A stretch of DNA of 59,648 bases, from NCBI GenBank assembly GCA_030378015.1, contig JAUCGG010000005.1, forward strand, positions 1 through 59,648, in the 5' to 3' direction. The notes under the pieces are model-generated. The model was not told where the DNA came from and made no database searches. It was given only the letters and a program-made list of their open reading frames with translations. Below, one piece after another: positions 27,907 through 37,555 of this stretch. The stretch's first letter is position 1; every line of letters begins with the position of its first letter. The position numbers and the translations under genes are program-made. The DNA is from Desulfococcaceae bacterium HSG8 (lineage in GTDB: Bacteria; Desulfobacterota; Desulfobacteria; Desulfobacterales; 4be13).

Positions 27907-28860
27907 TCACGGCGCAAGAATTTCTTTATAAGGCTGAAGTCCGTCGCAGAAGCCGAACAATGTTATTTCCCCGTTTCCATCCAGGGGAACCTCCAGTTCA
28001 TATTTCCCGTCCCCTGCACATGAAAACATATGTTCGCCGTTTGCCAGCACCATAGCGCAAAGAGGAGTCCCGTTCTCATCAGAAACCTCTCCGCTGATTT
28101 TCACCCATCCGGGATTCACAACCGCTGTGCCGGTTTCCGAGGTGATTGTCATTTCTTTGCTGTCCGGTGAGGCAGATTCCATATTAATATCAATATCCGT
28201 TCCTGCTTCTCCTTCTGTCATGACCTGTCTGAAAGGCGCAAGACCGTCGCAAAACGCGAACAGTGTTATCTCCCCCTTATCATCCAGGGGAACCTCCAAG
28301 TCATACTCCCCGCCGCCTTCACAGGAAAACATATACTGACCGTTTGCCAGCACCATTGCACACAGGGAAGTCCCTTCTTCATTCATAACGCTTCCCCCCA
28401 GGCTTACCCATCCTGTATCTCCGCCGTTATCGCCGCGCCTTACTCCTTCTCCTATGTTGGCACAGATTCCTGATGTGACACTGACAGCGCCCCATTCTAT
28501 GTCAAAGCTTTTGTTATCCTCTGAAAAGTTTAAAAGAATATCATCAAAAACAGTGGGCGATGATTCATCATGGTAAGAAATTTCTTTGCCATCAATGTTT
28601 ATTGAGACCTTATGGGTGGTTCCTTCGTTATCTTCATACGTGAATTCGTGAGCATAGCCGGACTCCGGGATAATCATCTGCAAACAGCCTCCGCATTCCG
28701 GACTGCTTTCCTTGCCTATCATGATGGTAATGTTTTTATCATCGCAAACGGTACTGGACAACGTAACATCAAATGTTCCGTAAAACACCGAGTTGTCTGC
28801 CGACGCCGCACCTGATATCACGAAAAGTGCGAGGAATACAGAATAAAATACTTTTTTCAT
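27907..28860 (-). CDS. Secreted repeat protein with regulatory-like domains
   Basis: A 317-residue exported protein starting at the ATG at 28860 (GAAAGGAGAAAACAA upstream), with a signal peptide ending ASA-DN. After an N-terminal beta-rich domain with paired cysteines come two 65-residue repeats, each W-V-(S/K)-(L/I)-x-G-x-V...LCAMVLANG-x-x-MFSC...YxLEVPLD-x-x-GEITLF-x-FCDGL. The repeats resemble carboxypeptidase regulatory-like (Ig-fold) domains, and each carries conserved cysteines. It is probably a surface or periplasmic protein. Function unknown. Confidence 0.7.
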   Translation of the reverse strand: MKKVFYSVFLALFVISGAASADNSVFYGTFDVTLSSTVCDDKNITIMIGKESSPECGGCLQMIIPESGYAHEFTYEDNEGTTHKVSINIDGKEISYHDESSPTVFDDILLNFSEDNKSFDIEWGAVSVTSGICANIGEGVRRGDNGGDTGWVSLGGSVMNEEGTSLCAMVLANGQYMFSCEGGGEYDLEVPLDDKGEITLFAFCDGLAPFRQVMTEGEAGTDIDINMESASPDSKEMTITSETGTAVVNPGWVKISGEVSDENGTPLCAMVLANGEHMFSCAGDGKYELEVPLDGNGEITLFGFCDGLQPYKEILAP

Positions 28861-28930
28861 TTGTTTTCTCCTTTCGATAATAAATTGTAAATTTCCAAAT
28901 CTCAAATCCCAAGGGATTTCCCAAGAAATA

Positions 28931-28998
28931 AAATACCCGCCTGCTCGCGGGGGATTGACAAATCCCCCTGCGGGTTCGGATTTGTCAATCCGAACCGG
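28931..28998. repeat. GATTTGTCAATCC hairpins
   Basis: GGGGGATTGACAAATCCCCC and TTCGGATTTGTCAATCCGAA form two short hairpins. Related GATTGGCAAATCC/GGATTTGTCAATCC hairpins lie at 32155-32205 and 59495-59545. Confidence 0.5.
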
Positions 28999-29132
28999 GC
29001 AGGAGAGATGACCCATTTCCCCGAACCGGGTATATTATTTATTCGGAGTTCCCCAAATAAATCCCAAATCCCAAATCCCAATTGGCCGAACTTTTGATTT
29101 TGGTATTTGTAATTTGTTATTTTTATTTACAC

Positions 29133-29301
29133 CTCGTGAGTCGTAAGTTATCATAAATAGCTGAAATAACTCACCGGGAAACTCCCCCCTTTTTTAAAGG
29201 GGGCCGGGGGGGGATTTCCCGACCTACTGAAATCCCCCTGAATCCACCTTTAAAAAAGGGGGACTCAGAACAGCGGCTTCAGAGAACTTATGACTGTCGA
29301 G
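29133..29301. mobile_element. MITE family 3 (copy 1)
   Basis: Ends CTCGTGAGTCGTAAGTTATC and AACTTATGACTGTCGAG, flanked by TTACAC on both sides. The interior has a CCCCCTTTTTTAAAGGGGG-type stem. The second copy is at 34183-34344. Confidence 0.7.
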
Positions 29302-29314
29302 TTACACTAATACA

Positions 29315-31540
29315 CTAATATTTAAGACGTGCATAATAAGTCTTCTGAGAAGCAAAGCGGGCTTCTTTTAATGTGTGTATCCCTTTCTTTGCCAGAAGCG
29401 GAATCAGCTTCAGAAAAATTTCCCCGGTGACAATGGCATCCCCCAGTGCGGTATGCCTGCCCACGATGCTTACGCCCAGACGGGCTGCAATCGCCTCCAT
29501 GCTGTGAGCTTCCTGGGTCGGATGGACAACCGCAGAAAGGAGCAGGGTGTCCACTACCGGATTGGTGAATTTTATCCCCGTAACCTCCTCTTTCATCTGA
29601 AGCATCCGCATATCAAATGCCGCATTATGCCCGACAAAAATGGTATCTTCTGCAAACTTTTGAAATAATGGAAGAATTTTTTCGATAACAGGCTGGCCTT
29701 CCAGCATTTCTGGATGTATCCCGTGAATCTTAGTAGATTCCGGAGGCACAGACCGCCGCGGGTCAATCAGTTGATCAAAAGACTCTTCACGCAAAAGACG
29801 GCAGTTTACAATTCGGACACATCCTATAGAGATGATTTCATCTCCGCCCTTCGGGTCAAGTCCTGTTGTCTCTGTATCAAAAACCGTATAAGCCAGTTCG
29901 GTCAGGGGACGATTATCAAATTCAGAGCTTTGATCAGCCTGATCGAACAGGTCAAAATCGTAAAATTCGGGCCGGCTTTCCGGCATGATCATAATGTTCC
30001 TGATTCCGTCCGGATCGGAAATTTCCACAATCGGTAGCAGGAGACGGAGATATGCCCTGCTTTCATCAGATCGTTTGAAAATGCGAAAATAGGATTTTCC
30101 TTCTGATGCCTTGCATGAATGTGACCATATCTCTGCCTCATGATGTCCGAGAACTTCTTTTAATGTCAGGGAAATCCCCTCATTTTCAACTGTCAGCCGC
30201 TGGTTATCCCATTCGCGAAGGGTCTCAATTTTTACAGGACTGCCCTTCCAGAGCAGGTCCAAATTCAAAAAACGTCCCTCTTTTTCAAAAAGGCAGGTAA
30301 ATTTTTCGGTTCCGGCCAAGCCCTTCAGTCTGTCAATGACAAAGAGCATAGCTGAAACCATTGAATAGCTGTCTGCTTTTATCCGATTTTCCTCATCAGA
30401 TGATGATTCGATCTTTATCTTCACACCCAGTTTTTCTTCAGCCCGCCTTCTGATCATTTCAGCCAGTTCCCTGTCAGACATCTGGACAAGAGGCCACTGG
30501 GTTTTAATCTCACAGGAATAATCCCCTTCGGCTTTGTCCAGGAAATTACTCATATTTACAGATTCATTGTATATGATATTGCTGAATACGTTCAGTTGGC
30601 CGCTGTCCATGCCGGGGTATTCCAGAACCGCTTCAATAGCAGACCGGATACTTGCCAGGGAAGAGCGTATCCCTCTTGTGAAGGACTCCATAAGACAGCC
30701 GATCCGGTTATCTGCCTCAAGCTGACGGGTGATATCGTGGAGAATGAGGATAAATCCTGTGAACTGCTTTTTCTGGCTGAGAACGGGAACCGCTTCTGCC
30801 CGCAGGAACCTGTCCCCCATGCCTGCGACAACAAAGTATGATGCTGCATGTGCCTCTTCGCGTTCCAGTTTATCAGCTATTTCATCCAAGGCATGGACAA
30901 TAAGATTTTTTTCGACCACGCCGAATATGGAGCGTCCCAAGCCGATAAACTGACCTGCTTTATCAATCTCTGACGATGTTTCATCCTCGCACACAGCCTC
31001 CGATATTCCGCATTCAAGGTATTGTTTGGCCTGCCTGTTGTAGAGGAGGATCTGTCCCTCTGAATTGCAGATAACAACGCCATCGGGCAATTCAGCCATA
31101 AACGACGCCAGGATATTTTTCTCTTCCTCTGCTTCGGCTTTTGCGGTCCGGATTTTCTGTTCCACATTTCTCTGCAATACCTCGTAACTGTCCGCTCCGT
31201 CGTTGATAATCTGAGCAAGGCGCATACTGTCCCTGCTCCCCTCGAAGTTAATCCGGTGGGACGGATTGACTGAATTGATCAGGGTTGCTTCCTCAACCAG
31301 TTTATGCATCGGGATAATATAGTTGTGAACAATGCCGTCCAGGCCGAACCCTAGGGCGGCCAGCATGAGAAAGACAGCCGTGAAGATGTACCCGAAGTTC
31401 GACTTGATCACATCTGCTACAATATTTTGCTCTTCCGGGGAAAGCTGCTTCCAGAAAAGAATCGCAATGGCGCCGATAATGACGAAGGTGAAAGCAATCG
31501 AAGTCCCTGCAAACCACCAGAATTTATTTTTAGGATTCAT
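29315..31540 (-). CDS. Membrane PAS / kinase-like / DnaQ exonuclease fusion
   Basis: A 741-residue protein. Two membrane helices (about 10-30 and 48-70), a linker, and a PAS domain (about 150-275, DGVVICNSEGQILLYN) lead to a kinase-like dimerisation segment (FTRGIRSSLASIRSAIE) in which the phospho-acceptor His is not present, and a degenerate ATPase-like region. Residues 549-730 are a DEDDh 3'-5' exonuclease: FDTETTG (Asp555, Glu557), HNAAFD and HTALGDA. The exonuclease core resembles the DNA polymerase III epsilon family. It is probably a membrane-tethered, sensor-controlled nuclease (inference). It stands alone on this strand. Confidence 0.8.
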   Translation of the reverse strand: MNPKNKFWWFAGTSIAFTFVIIGAIAILFWKQLSPEEQNIVADVIKSNFGYIFTAVFLMLAALGFGLDGIVHNYIIPMHKLVEEATLINSVNPSHRINFEGSRDSMRLAQIINDGADSYEVLQRNVEQKIRTAKAEAEEEKNILASFMAELPDGVVICNSEGQILLYNRQAKQYLECGISEAVCEDETSSEIDKAGQFIGLGRSIFGVVEKNLIVHALDEIADKLEREEAHAASYFVVAGMGDRFLRAEAVPVLSQKKQFTGFILILHDITRQLEADNRIGCLMESFTRGIRSSLASIRSAIEAVLEYPGMDSGQLNVFSNIIYNESVNMSNFLDKAEGDYSCEIKTQWPLVQMSDRELAEMIRRRAEEKLGVKIKIESSSDEENRIKADSYSMVSAMLFVIDRLKGLAGTEKFTCLFEKEGRFLNLDLLWKGSPVKIETLREWDNQRLTVENEGISLTLKEVLGHHEAEIWSHSCKASEGKSYFRIFKRSDESRAYLRLLLPIVEISDPDGIRNIMIMPESRPEFYDFDLFDQADQSSEFDNRPLTELAYTVFDTETTGLDPKGGDEIISIGCVRIVNCRLLREESFDQLIDPRRSVPPESTKIHGIHPEMLEGQPVIEKILPLFQKFAEDTIFVGHNAAFDMRMLQMKEEVTGIKFTNPVVDTLLLSAVVHPTQEAHSMEAIAARLGVSIVGRHTALGDAIVTGEIFLKLIPLLAKKGIHTLKEARFASQKTYYARLKY

Positions 31541-31903
31541 ATTTAAAAGCTTTATTACCCCGCTGTTTTCAGGACACGGATGAACACGGATTATTTCCGG
31601 TAATGGCGTCAGCGTCTGTCCATGCCGGATTTAGGCTTATTTTTCCTATCACCGGGCACGGTGACGGATACACATGGAAATATGTCATATCACAATTTCG
31701 TCATCATGTCATCAGAAAATCTTGCCGGACAAGCCAGAAATAGCGCATTTTTCAGATGGCGCCCGCGGGGGAGCCTGGACGCAATCTGAAAAATGCATTA
31801 CAATCAATCACATAACTATAGGTTAAAAAAGATAAGATATGCAGGAATATTTCCAAAAAGCAGGCCGGTTTTACATTAAAACACGAGGCAGAGCCTCCCA
31901 AAT

Positions 31904-32055
31904 GGCATTCCCAGGCAGAGCCTCACTGCCATTAAGTTAAGAGAAACTCCCCCTTTGAAGGGGAATTCAGGGGGATGTTTTTTCAACACGTTACACCCTC
32001 AAGGGAGGAATTGATTCCTTAACTTAATGGCAGTGAGGCAGAGCCTGGGAACGAG
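31904..32055. mobile_element. Inverted-repeat element with 33-bp arms
   Basis: Arms containing AGGCAGAGCCTCACTGCCAT and ATGGCAGTGAGGCAGAGCCT extend to TTAAGTTAAG/CTTAACTTAA inside. A CCCCCTTTGAAGGGG stem lies between them. No ORF. The rest of 31541-32569 holds short palindromes (about 31740-31800, 32155-32205, 32478-32503) and no gene I can support. Confidence 0.6.
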
Positions 32056-32477
32056 AACTCCTACTTTTTAGGAATGCGCCCGCAGATAGAAGTCCCCGAT
32101 CCGCTCCCGGCGGCTTCGGCGTGAGACTTCGGCGAGCTCAGTCGAACCGTCGAACGATTGGCAAATCCGCTTCGAATGCTTGGGATTTGTCAATCCCAAG
32201 CGAGCTTTTGAGGAACAAGAAGAACAGAATTTTTGCAATCAATAACGGATATTGAAGAAGAATTCTGAGAGATTTCGGAAACCAGATTTAAAAAAAACAT
32301 ACAGGCAGAAGACCAATGCATGACGATAAAATATGGCCAGTCGAAGAAATCCGAACCCGCTGCAAGGGATTTGTCAATCCCCGCGAGCAACAGATGGGTA
32401 TTTTATTTTCCGGGAAATTCCTTACTGAGAACACACTTTGCTTTGAAGCTTGGGAATTGGGTTCTTTACCCTCACTG

Positions 32478-32503
32478 CCCTTTTCGCCGGAAAAGGCGAA
32501 AAG
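32478..32503. other. Perfect hairpin downstream of phaR
   Basis: CCTTTTCGCC-GGAAAA-GGCGAAAAGG lies about 70 bp past the end of the phaR gene on its downstream side. It lacks a T run in the minus direction, so a terminator role is uncertain. Confidence 0.4.
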
Positions 32504-32569
32504 GAAATGAGGGTAAAGGTTCAAAAAGGAGGGAATGAACACTGAACTAACATGGCATTATCGCGGTTA

Positions 32570-33187
32570 TTATCCGGCCGCGACCCCCGGATTTTCAGAA
32601 TTTCCTTCCGTTTCTGTCTGCTCAGAATCACGCGCCGCTGCTTTCTGCTGAAGCTTCTCCACGGTATCTGTCAGCTCTTCGATTTTGGCTGTCAGCGCTA
32701 GCACCTGCTCTTTTGTAGCGAAGTTCATTTTTCCCATCACTTCATTGACGCGCTGATCAATCTTGTTGCTGATCCATTTTTTGAAATTTTCAGCATACCC
32801 CATCATTTCCTTCTTCAGCCTGCTGCCTTCGGATTCGGTAATCTCCTTATTTTTTATCAGCAGATTAACCAGCTTATCCACTTCATCCTCAGCCATGGTC
32901 AGCGCGTTCTGCCACAGGGCGGTATATTTTTTCGCGTAGCTGATAACAGTTCCCCCGCCCTTTCGGAGCAATTCAACCAGAACCCCGGATGTATCATCGC
33001 TCCCGTTCTTTTCCCGTGACAGAAGCTGGGAGACAACCGATGAGGTGATGTCCTCACCGGTTTCGTTGTCCTCGATAGACACTTCTTCCCCTGCTTTGAT
33101 CATATCTGAGAGTTCATCCAGTGAAACGTATTTTTTTTCCGAGGTATCATAGAGCTTGCGATTTGCATATTTTTTTATCTTGCGCAT
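32570..33187 (-). CDS. phaR: PHA accumulation regulator, PhaR type
   Basis: A 205-residue protein whose first 60 residues (IKKYANRKLYDTSEKKYVSL...DNETGEDITSSVVSQLL) match the PHB_acc N-terminal DNA- and polymer-binding domain of PhaR. The remainder is predicted helical and coiled-coil, ending in a Gly/Ala-rich tail. PhaR represses phasin genes and is released when it binds nascent polyhydroxyalkanoate. It is encoded 15 bp downstream of a phasin-like gene, as in typical phaP-phaR operons, and a repeated palindrome that could be its operator overlaps the promoter upstream. Confidence 0.85.
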   Translation of the reverse strand: MRKIKKYANRKLYDTSEKKYVSLDELSDMIKAGEEVSIEDNETGEDITSSVVSQLLSREKNGSDDTSGVLVELLRKGGGTVISYAKKYTALWQNALTMAEDEVDKLVNLLIKNKEITESEGSRLKKEMMGYAENFKKWISNKIDQRVNEVMGKMNFATKEQVLALTAKIEELTDTVEKLQQKAAARDSEQTETEGNSENPGVAAG

Positions 33188-33202
33188 AAGAAAGCTCCTG
33201 TT

Positions 33203-33628
33203 TTACATCGAGTATTTTTTATTCAGGGTATCCACTTTGGTGTTCAGGGCATCCATAGCAGCGGTCAGATTTTCAATATCTTTCCTGCTGGGCAGGTTGA
33301 CCTTCTCTGCAACAGCATTGAAACCGCTGGTAATCTTCTTCTCCACAGCTTTTGTGTCGGGCATCAGACTTTTTCCCTTTTCCACAGCACGTTCCACCAG
33401 TTTGGTCCCGGGGATTTCAGGCTTCAGTTTTTTCCCTTTTTCAACAACGCGCTCTGCCAGCATCCGGGCATCCTTTTTAACGCCCTCACTGAAATCTTTC
33501 CCCTTCTTTACAACATCTCCGATATATTTTTCATTGTAATCCTTAACTGCCTGGGTACAGGTGTCTTTGGCCTGCCGGATTGTTTTTACGATAAAAAACT
33601 GGGATTCTTTTGTGGTTTCTGCGGTCAT
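33203..33628 (-). CDS. Phasin-like PHA granule protein
   Basis: A 141-residue amphipathic, Lys-rich helical protein with a C-terminal heptad region (RKDIENLTAAMDALNTKVDTL), the pattern of PhaF/PhaI-type granule proteins. AAAGGAGG lies 7 nt before the ATG. It coats polyhydroxyalkanoate granules in the cytoplasm, by family. It is the first gene of an operon with phaR. Confidence 0.7.
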   Translation of the reverse strand: MTAETTKESQFFIVKTIRQAKDTCTQAVKDYNEKYIGDVVKKGKDFSEGVKKDARMLAERVVEKGKKLKPEIPGTKLVERAVEKGKSLMPDTKAVEKKITSGFNAVAEKVNLPSRKDIENLTAAMDALNTKVDTLNKKYSM

Positions 33629-33715
33629 GGTGTAACCTCCTTTTTAATTTAAGGCATCTTTAAAATGCCGTTGTGAAATCTTATGTAATCGTTGTGATCC
33701 GAAAAACTTGCGTCG

Positions 33716-33768
33716 TATGACGCATTGCGTTATGAACGTAATATGACGCATTGCGTTATGGATGTCAA
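33716..33768 (-). promoter_or_regulatory. Phasin operon promoter with overlapping operators
   Basis: On the minus strand TTGACA (33768-33763) and CATATT (33745-33740) are separated by 17 bp, a good sigma70-type promoter about 110 nt before the phasin start. Two 19-bp direct repeats TATGACGCATTGCGTTATG (33716-33734 and 33742-33760), each an imperfect palindrome TGACGCA-T-TGCGTTA, lie in the spacer and just past the -10. This placement fits repression by the PhaR encoded in the same operon. Confidence 0.65.
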
Positions 33769-33869
33769 GATATTTTTTTTGCTTTTTTTAAAAATTATCT
33801 ACAACTGTAAGAAATAAAACAACAAATTGTAAATTACAAACAAAGTGACTCGGGAGCATTCCATAAAAG

Positions 33870-34013
33870 TAGTACATCAACTTGTAAGTTCCTCCCCCCT
33901 TTTTTAAAGGGGGGCCGGGAGGGATTTCTGCCGCAACACCCTTTTTTGTAACATAAAATCCCCTCGGCCCCCTTTAAAAAAGGGGGGGACGAACTTAAAA
34001 AGTGGTGTAGTAG
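33870..34013. mobile_element. MITE family 2 (copy 2)
   Basis: Ends TACATCAACTTGTAAGTTCC and GAACTTAAAAAGTGGTGTA between GTAG duplications, with the same AAAGGGGGG stem as the copy nested at 25586. Confidence 0.7.
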
Positions 34014-34029
34014 GCTGTGTATATATATT

Positions 34030-34127
34030 CAGCAGATCGAAAAGTTTCCGGTAAACCGTTGCAGGCAGCGGATTCCGGGTTAAAATTAAAAAAACATCCG
34101 TCTTTTAATTTTCCCCCGGAATGACAT
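34030..34127. mobile_element. MITE family 5 fragment
   Basis: Starts AGATCGAAAAGTTTCCGGTA and runs into ATTCCGGGTTAAAATT and CATCCGTCTTTTAATT stems like the full copy at 27512, but lacks the right end. Confidence 0.55.
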
Positions 34128-34182
34128 CTTAACGTATATGCCTGAGATGCTCCCGTCAAATTTGGGGTAGTATTGATGAAAT

Positions 34183-34344
34183 CTCGTGAGTCGTAAGTTC
34201 TCATAAATAGCTGAAATAACTCACCGGGAAACTCCCCCCTTTTTTAAAGGGGGGATTTCCCCCGACCTGCTGAAATCCCCCTGAATCCCCCTTTAAAAAA
34301 GGGGAACTCAGAACAGCGGCTTCAGAGAACTTATGACTGTCGAG
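34183..34344. mobile_element. MITE family 3 (copy 2)
   Basis: Same ends as copy 1 at 29133 (CTCGTGAGTCGTAAGTT and AACTTATGACTGTCGAG), here flanked by ATGAAAT on both sides. Confidence 0.7.
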
Positions 34345-34432
34345 ATGAAATATTTTGGAAATAAAATTTTGAATGTCTTCGGGAGGTTCTTTTTTTAATT
34401 CACAATCATCTAAAAAGCAGGCTGAACCATAG

Positions 34433-34465
34433 TACTACACCACTTTTTAAGTTCGTGACCCCTCC
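34433..34465. mobile_element. MITE family 2 fragment
   Basis: CTACACCACTTTTTAAGTTC matches the end of family 2 elements; the rest is missing. Confidence 0.45.
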
Positions 34466-34512
34466 GGCTCTTAATAACTTGAGGTTAGATTTTATTCCCG
34501 GCTTTATTTTCA

Positions 34513-36837
34513 TCAAAAATCAACCACCACATTTTGGTTGGCCTGTATCGTTGCTGACAGGTTATTATCATTGAAAACAACGGTATAAATTCCCGGGAAC
34601 AGTTCAATGTCTTTTGTGCCGGAAGTGTGAAGCAGCTTATTCCCGTCCGAGTCATAAACATCATAATAACTCGTTCCCGTTCCTGATACAGTCAATGTTC
34701 CTGATGCTAATACCTTAAATGTTGCCCGAAATTTTAATCCTAATCCGGGAATCCTTGTCTGGAAAGCGTTTACTGATTCGCCGTCTTGTAAGAGCCGGTT
34801 TTAATTTGTTTTTATAACAATTCAGATTTATTATTTTTTTAATGATCTGATAACATTGCAAATTTCTGCAAATCGCAGATTGTCTGCATTTCCATATTTC
34901 CGAACAAAGGATCATCATATTTCAATATTTCTTCGGAATAAATATTAATATTTACAGCATATTAAATTCATTATGCAAAAAAAACCAATTAATATCGGCT
35001 GTTATATAAACGAGGATTCCCGAACCTTTGCCAGACAATGATTTACAGCTTAGAAACAAATTTTCGAGCAACTTTTAAGTAATACTGTATCTTCGCCGGC
35101 CTGAATCACTGCGGTCTGCTCGCCCTCATTCAGAGTTACGGTATAGGTGCCCGGGAATAATTCAATTTCCTTATTGGTTGAAGTATAGCCCAACTTATTC
35201 CATGCGGCGTCATATACATAAAACGTAGCATTTCCGGTTTTTGAAATGCTAGACACGCTCAGAGTTCCTGCCTTCAAAACTGTCTTTTCCCCGGTCTGAA
35301 CAGTTACATTTTGATAAACAGTACGCAATGATACCATATAATTACCGGGATATAGGTCAAATTCTTTATTAACAGAGGCATAGCCCAGTTTATCGCCGTC
35401 TGAATTATAGACATAAAAACTGGTATTAGCTGATGTGCTTGTTACGCTTATAATTCCTGCAACCAATTCTGTCTCTTCACCAGCCTGAACAGTGGCATTC
35501 TGTGCAGTATCATTTAAATAGACTGTATAATTGCCCGGAAATAATTCAGTTTCCCGATTAACAGCGGCGTAGCACAATTTATTTCCGCTCAGATCATAGA
35601 CATAATAAGTGGATGGGATAGTTGTAGCAGCGCTTAAAACACTGAGTCGGCCGGCGGTCAGCATTGTTTTTTCTCCGGCTCGAACGGTTGCGGTCTGTTT
35701 TGTATCATTTAAAAAAACATTATAATTACCGGGAAATACCTCAACTTCTCCGTTGGTATGAGCAGAATCCAGTTTTTTCCCCTCGGTGTCATAGACATAA
35801 AAATCATCGGTATCTGTTCCGGATACGCTGATGCTCCCTGCTGTCAGGACAGTTTTCTCACCGCTTTCAACGGTTGCGGACTGAGATGTTCTGTTTACAG
35901 AAACAGTATAGGTTCCTGAAAAAAGTTCAATCTCTTGATTCGTATCCGCATAATCCAGCCTGTTTCCTGCGCCGTCATAGACATAGAAATCATCTTTCCC
36001 GTTTCCGGATACGCTTACCACTCCCGCTGTCAGTACCGTCTTTTCTCCGGATTCAACTTCTGCCAGCTCTCTGGTATCGTTCATAGATATAATATAGCTT
36101 CCCGGAAGTATTTCTATATCCTGATTCGTCTTTGCATAAGCCAGATAATTGCCGCTCAGATCATCCTCGTAAATATAAAAAGTGTCCGCTCTTATGCCGG
36201 CAACACTCACGGCCCCGGCTGTTGCCACTGCTTTTTCGCCGGCTTCAACAGTGATGTGCTGCCTGGACTTATTTAAGGACAAGGTATAAGTGTCAGGAAA
36301 TAATTCGATTTCCTCATTGAGTTTTGCATAAGTCAGATAATCTCCGGTTCCTGTTTCGTCATACACATAAAATGTGTCATTTCCGATTCCGGCAATACTC
36401 ACAATTCCGGCTTCCAGAATCTCTTTCTTTCCTGCCTGAACAACTGCGTTCTGAACAGATTTGTTTAAGGATACGATATATTCGCCGGGCGGCAGAGGAA
36501 CAGCTTCATTGGTTTTGGCAGATTCCAGAACACCTCCGGTTCCTGTTGAATCATAAACCTTGTATATGCCCTTGCCTGTTCCGGATACGCTGACGGTGCC
36601 CATTTCTGCATCGGGATGAGATATGTCTTCCTGAATTCCGGCAATCACCTGCAAGGCGTGGATCGCTTCCCCCACGCCGATCTTACCGTCTTCTTTTACG
36701 TCCCATTTGCGCCTTTCTGCGGCCGCAGCTTCATCCAGTTGTTCCTGTGTAAAACACTGGGCATACACGATACCGCTGAATGCAAAGAGTATCGCAACAG
36801 CCGTAACCCAGCAAAGATTTAACTTTGTCTGCTTCAT
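34513..36837 (-). pseudogene. Secreted nine-repeat protein split by a 366-bp element
   Basis: The start is the ATG at 36837, followed by a signal peptide ending VYA-QC. A single dockerin-like segment (WDVKEDGKIGVGEAIHALQVI) follows, then eight repeats of 57-60 residues with the pattern G-x-(V/I)-S-V...YxVYD...L-x-Y-A-x-x-N-x-E-I-E-L-F-P-G-x-Y-x-V-x-L-N...A-x-V-x-A-G-E-x-x-x-L. The ninth repeat (34513-34707) lies past the inserted element and is in frame once the element and one TAATAC copy are removed (DTVL-ASGTL). At present translation stops after LKSCSKICF. The repeats look like an all-beta surface protein. Role unknown. Confidence 0.75.
34714..35079. mobile_element. 366-bp MITE-like element (family 6, copy 2)
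   Basis: Same element as 17533-17896 in the opposite orientation, with TAATAC on both sides (34708-34713 and 35080-35085). The ends are CTTAAATGTTGCCCGAAAT and CTTAAAAGTTGCTCGAAAA read inwards. No own ORF. Confidence 0.85.
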
Positions 36838-36900
36838 CTGATCTCCTTTATTTAATAGAAATAATGAGTTATAATTTTTTGGAATTAGCCCTGATATCAA

Positions 36901-36978
36901 AGCCCCTGCATCAATATCAGCTATTATACAGTGCGCTTTAGCGTACTTCAGCTTTCAGCCGGGAGATTGATCTCCCGG
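36901..36978. repeat. Direct repeat flanking the ATPase-nuclease pair (copy 1)
   Basis: Shares CATCAAT..C, then TATTATACAGTGCG and AGCCGGGAGATTGAT, with the sequence at 38703-38793. The two copies face the same way on either side of the two-gene module. Confidence 0.55.
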
Positions 36979-36994
36979 CACTGGCGTTTGAAAC

Positions 36995-37552
36995 TCAGCA
37001 TACTTCAACCATGGGATTTGGCAACCTCGGATCAATCAATGCTTTTTTACCTCTGAATTCAAAGGGCTTCAGAGAAAGAAACGCTTCATATTTTGTGCCG
37101 AGTATCTTTTTTCTGTAAGCTTCCTGAGTGATGCCCCGAAATTTTTTCTTTATGCGGCAGGCGTCAGAGACGAAATAAAGCCTGAATTTATTCAGGCAAT
37201 ACGTGGGATTTGAAAATATATGCCCGAATCTGTTTTTCAGAAAATCTTCAATGACCGTGGCAAACTTCTGTCTGATGTTCTCAATTTCAAATCCGCTCGG
37301 AGAACTGATATCTTTCATTTCAATGAGATAGAAATCATAGCAAGGAGTTGTTTCGCATTCAACAACAATCAGACAGTCCAAAGACGGGGGCGGGTTGTGC
37401 ATTCTTGACGAACTGTAGTATGCGTCAGTTTTCAGGATCAGAAACCTGTCTTCTGCCAGCAGTTCGTCAAATTCTATGCAGATATCGTTTTCAAAACATT
37501 CTCCTCTGCATAAAGCAAACAGTTCCGTATCCTGCAATATCTCGTCAAGCAT
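36995..37552 (-). CDS. PD-(D/E)xK-like nuclease, partner of the ATPase
   Basis: A 185-residue cytoplasmic protein with SLDCLIVVE (Asp59) followed by YDFYLIEMKD (Glu78-Met-Lys80). The spacing and the hydrophobic strands fit the D...E-x-K core of PD-(D/E)xK nucleases. The rest is not a family I recognise by name. Its ATG lies 3 nt after the stop of the ATPase gene, so the two are almost certainly co-translated and likely act together. An AAGGA is provided by the end of the ATPase gene. Nuclease activity is inferred from the motif only. Confidence 0.6.
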   Translation of the reverse strand: MLDEILQDTELFALCRGECFENDICIEFDELLAEDRFLILKTDAYYSSSRMHNPPPSLDCLIVVECETTPCYDFYLIEMKDISSPSGFEIENIRQKFATVIEDFLKNRFGHIFSNPTYCLNKFRLYFVSDACRIKKKFRGITQEAYRKKILGTKYEAFLSLKPFEFRGKKALIDPRLPNPMVEVC

Positions 37553-37555
37553 CGC

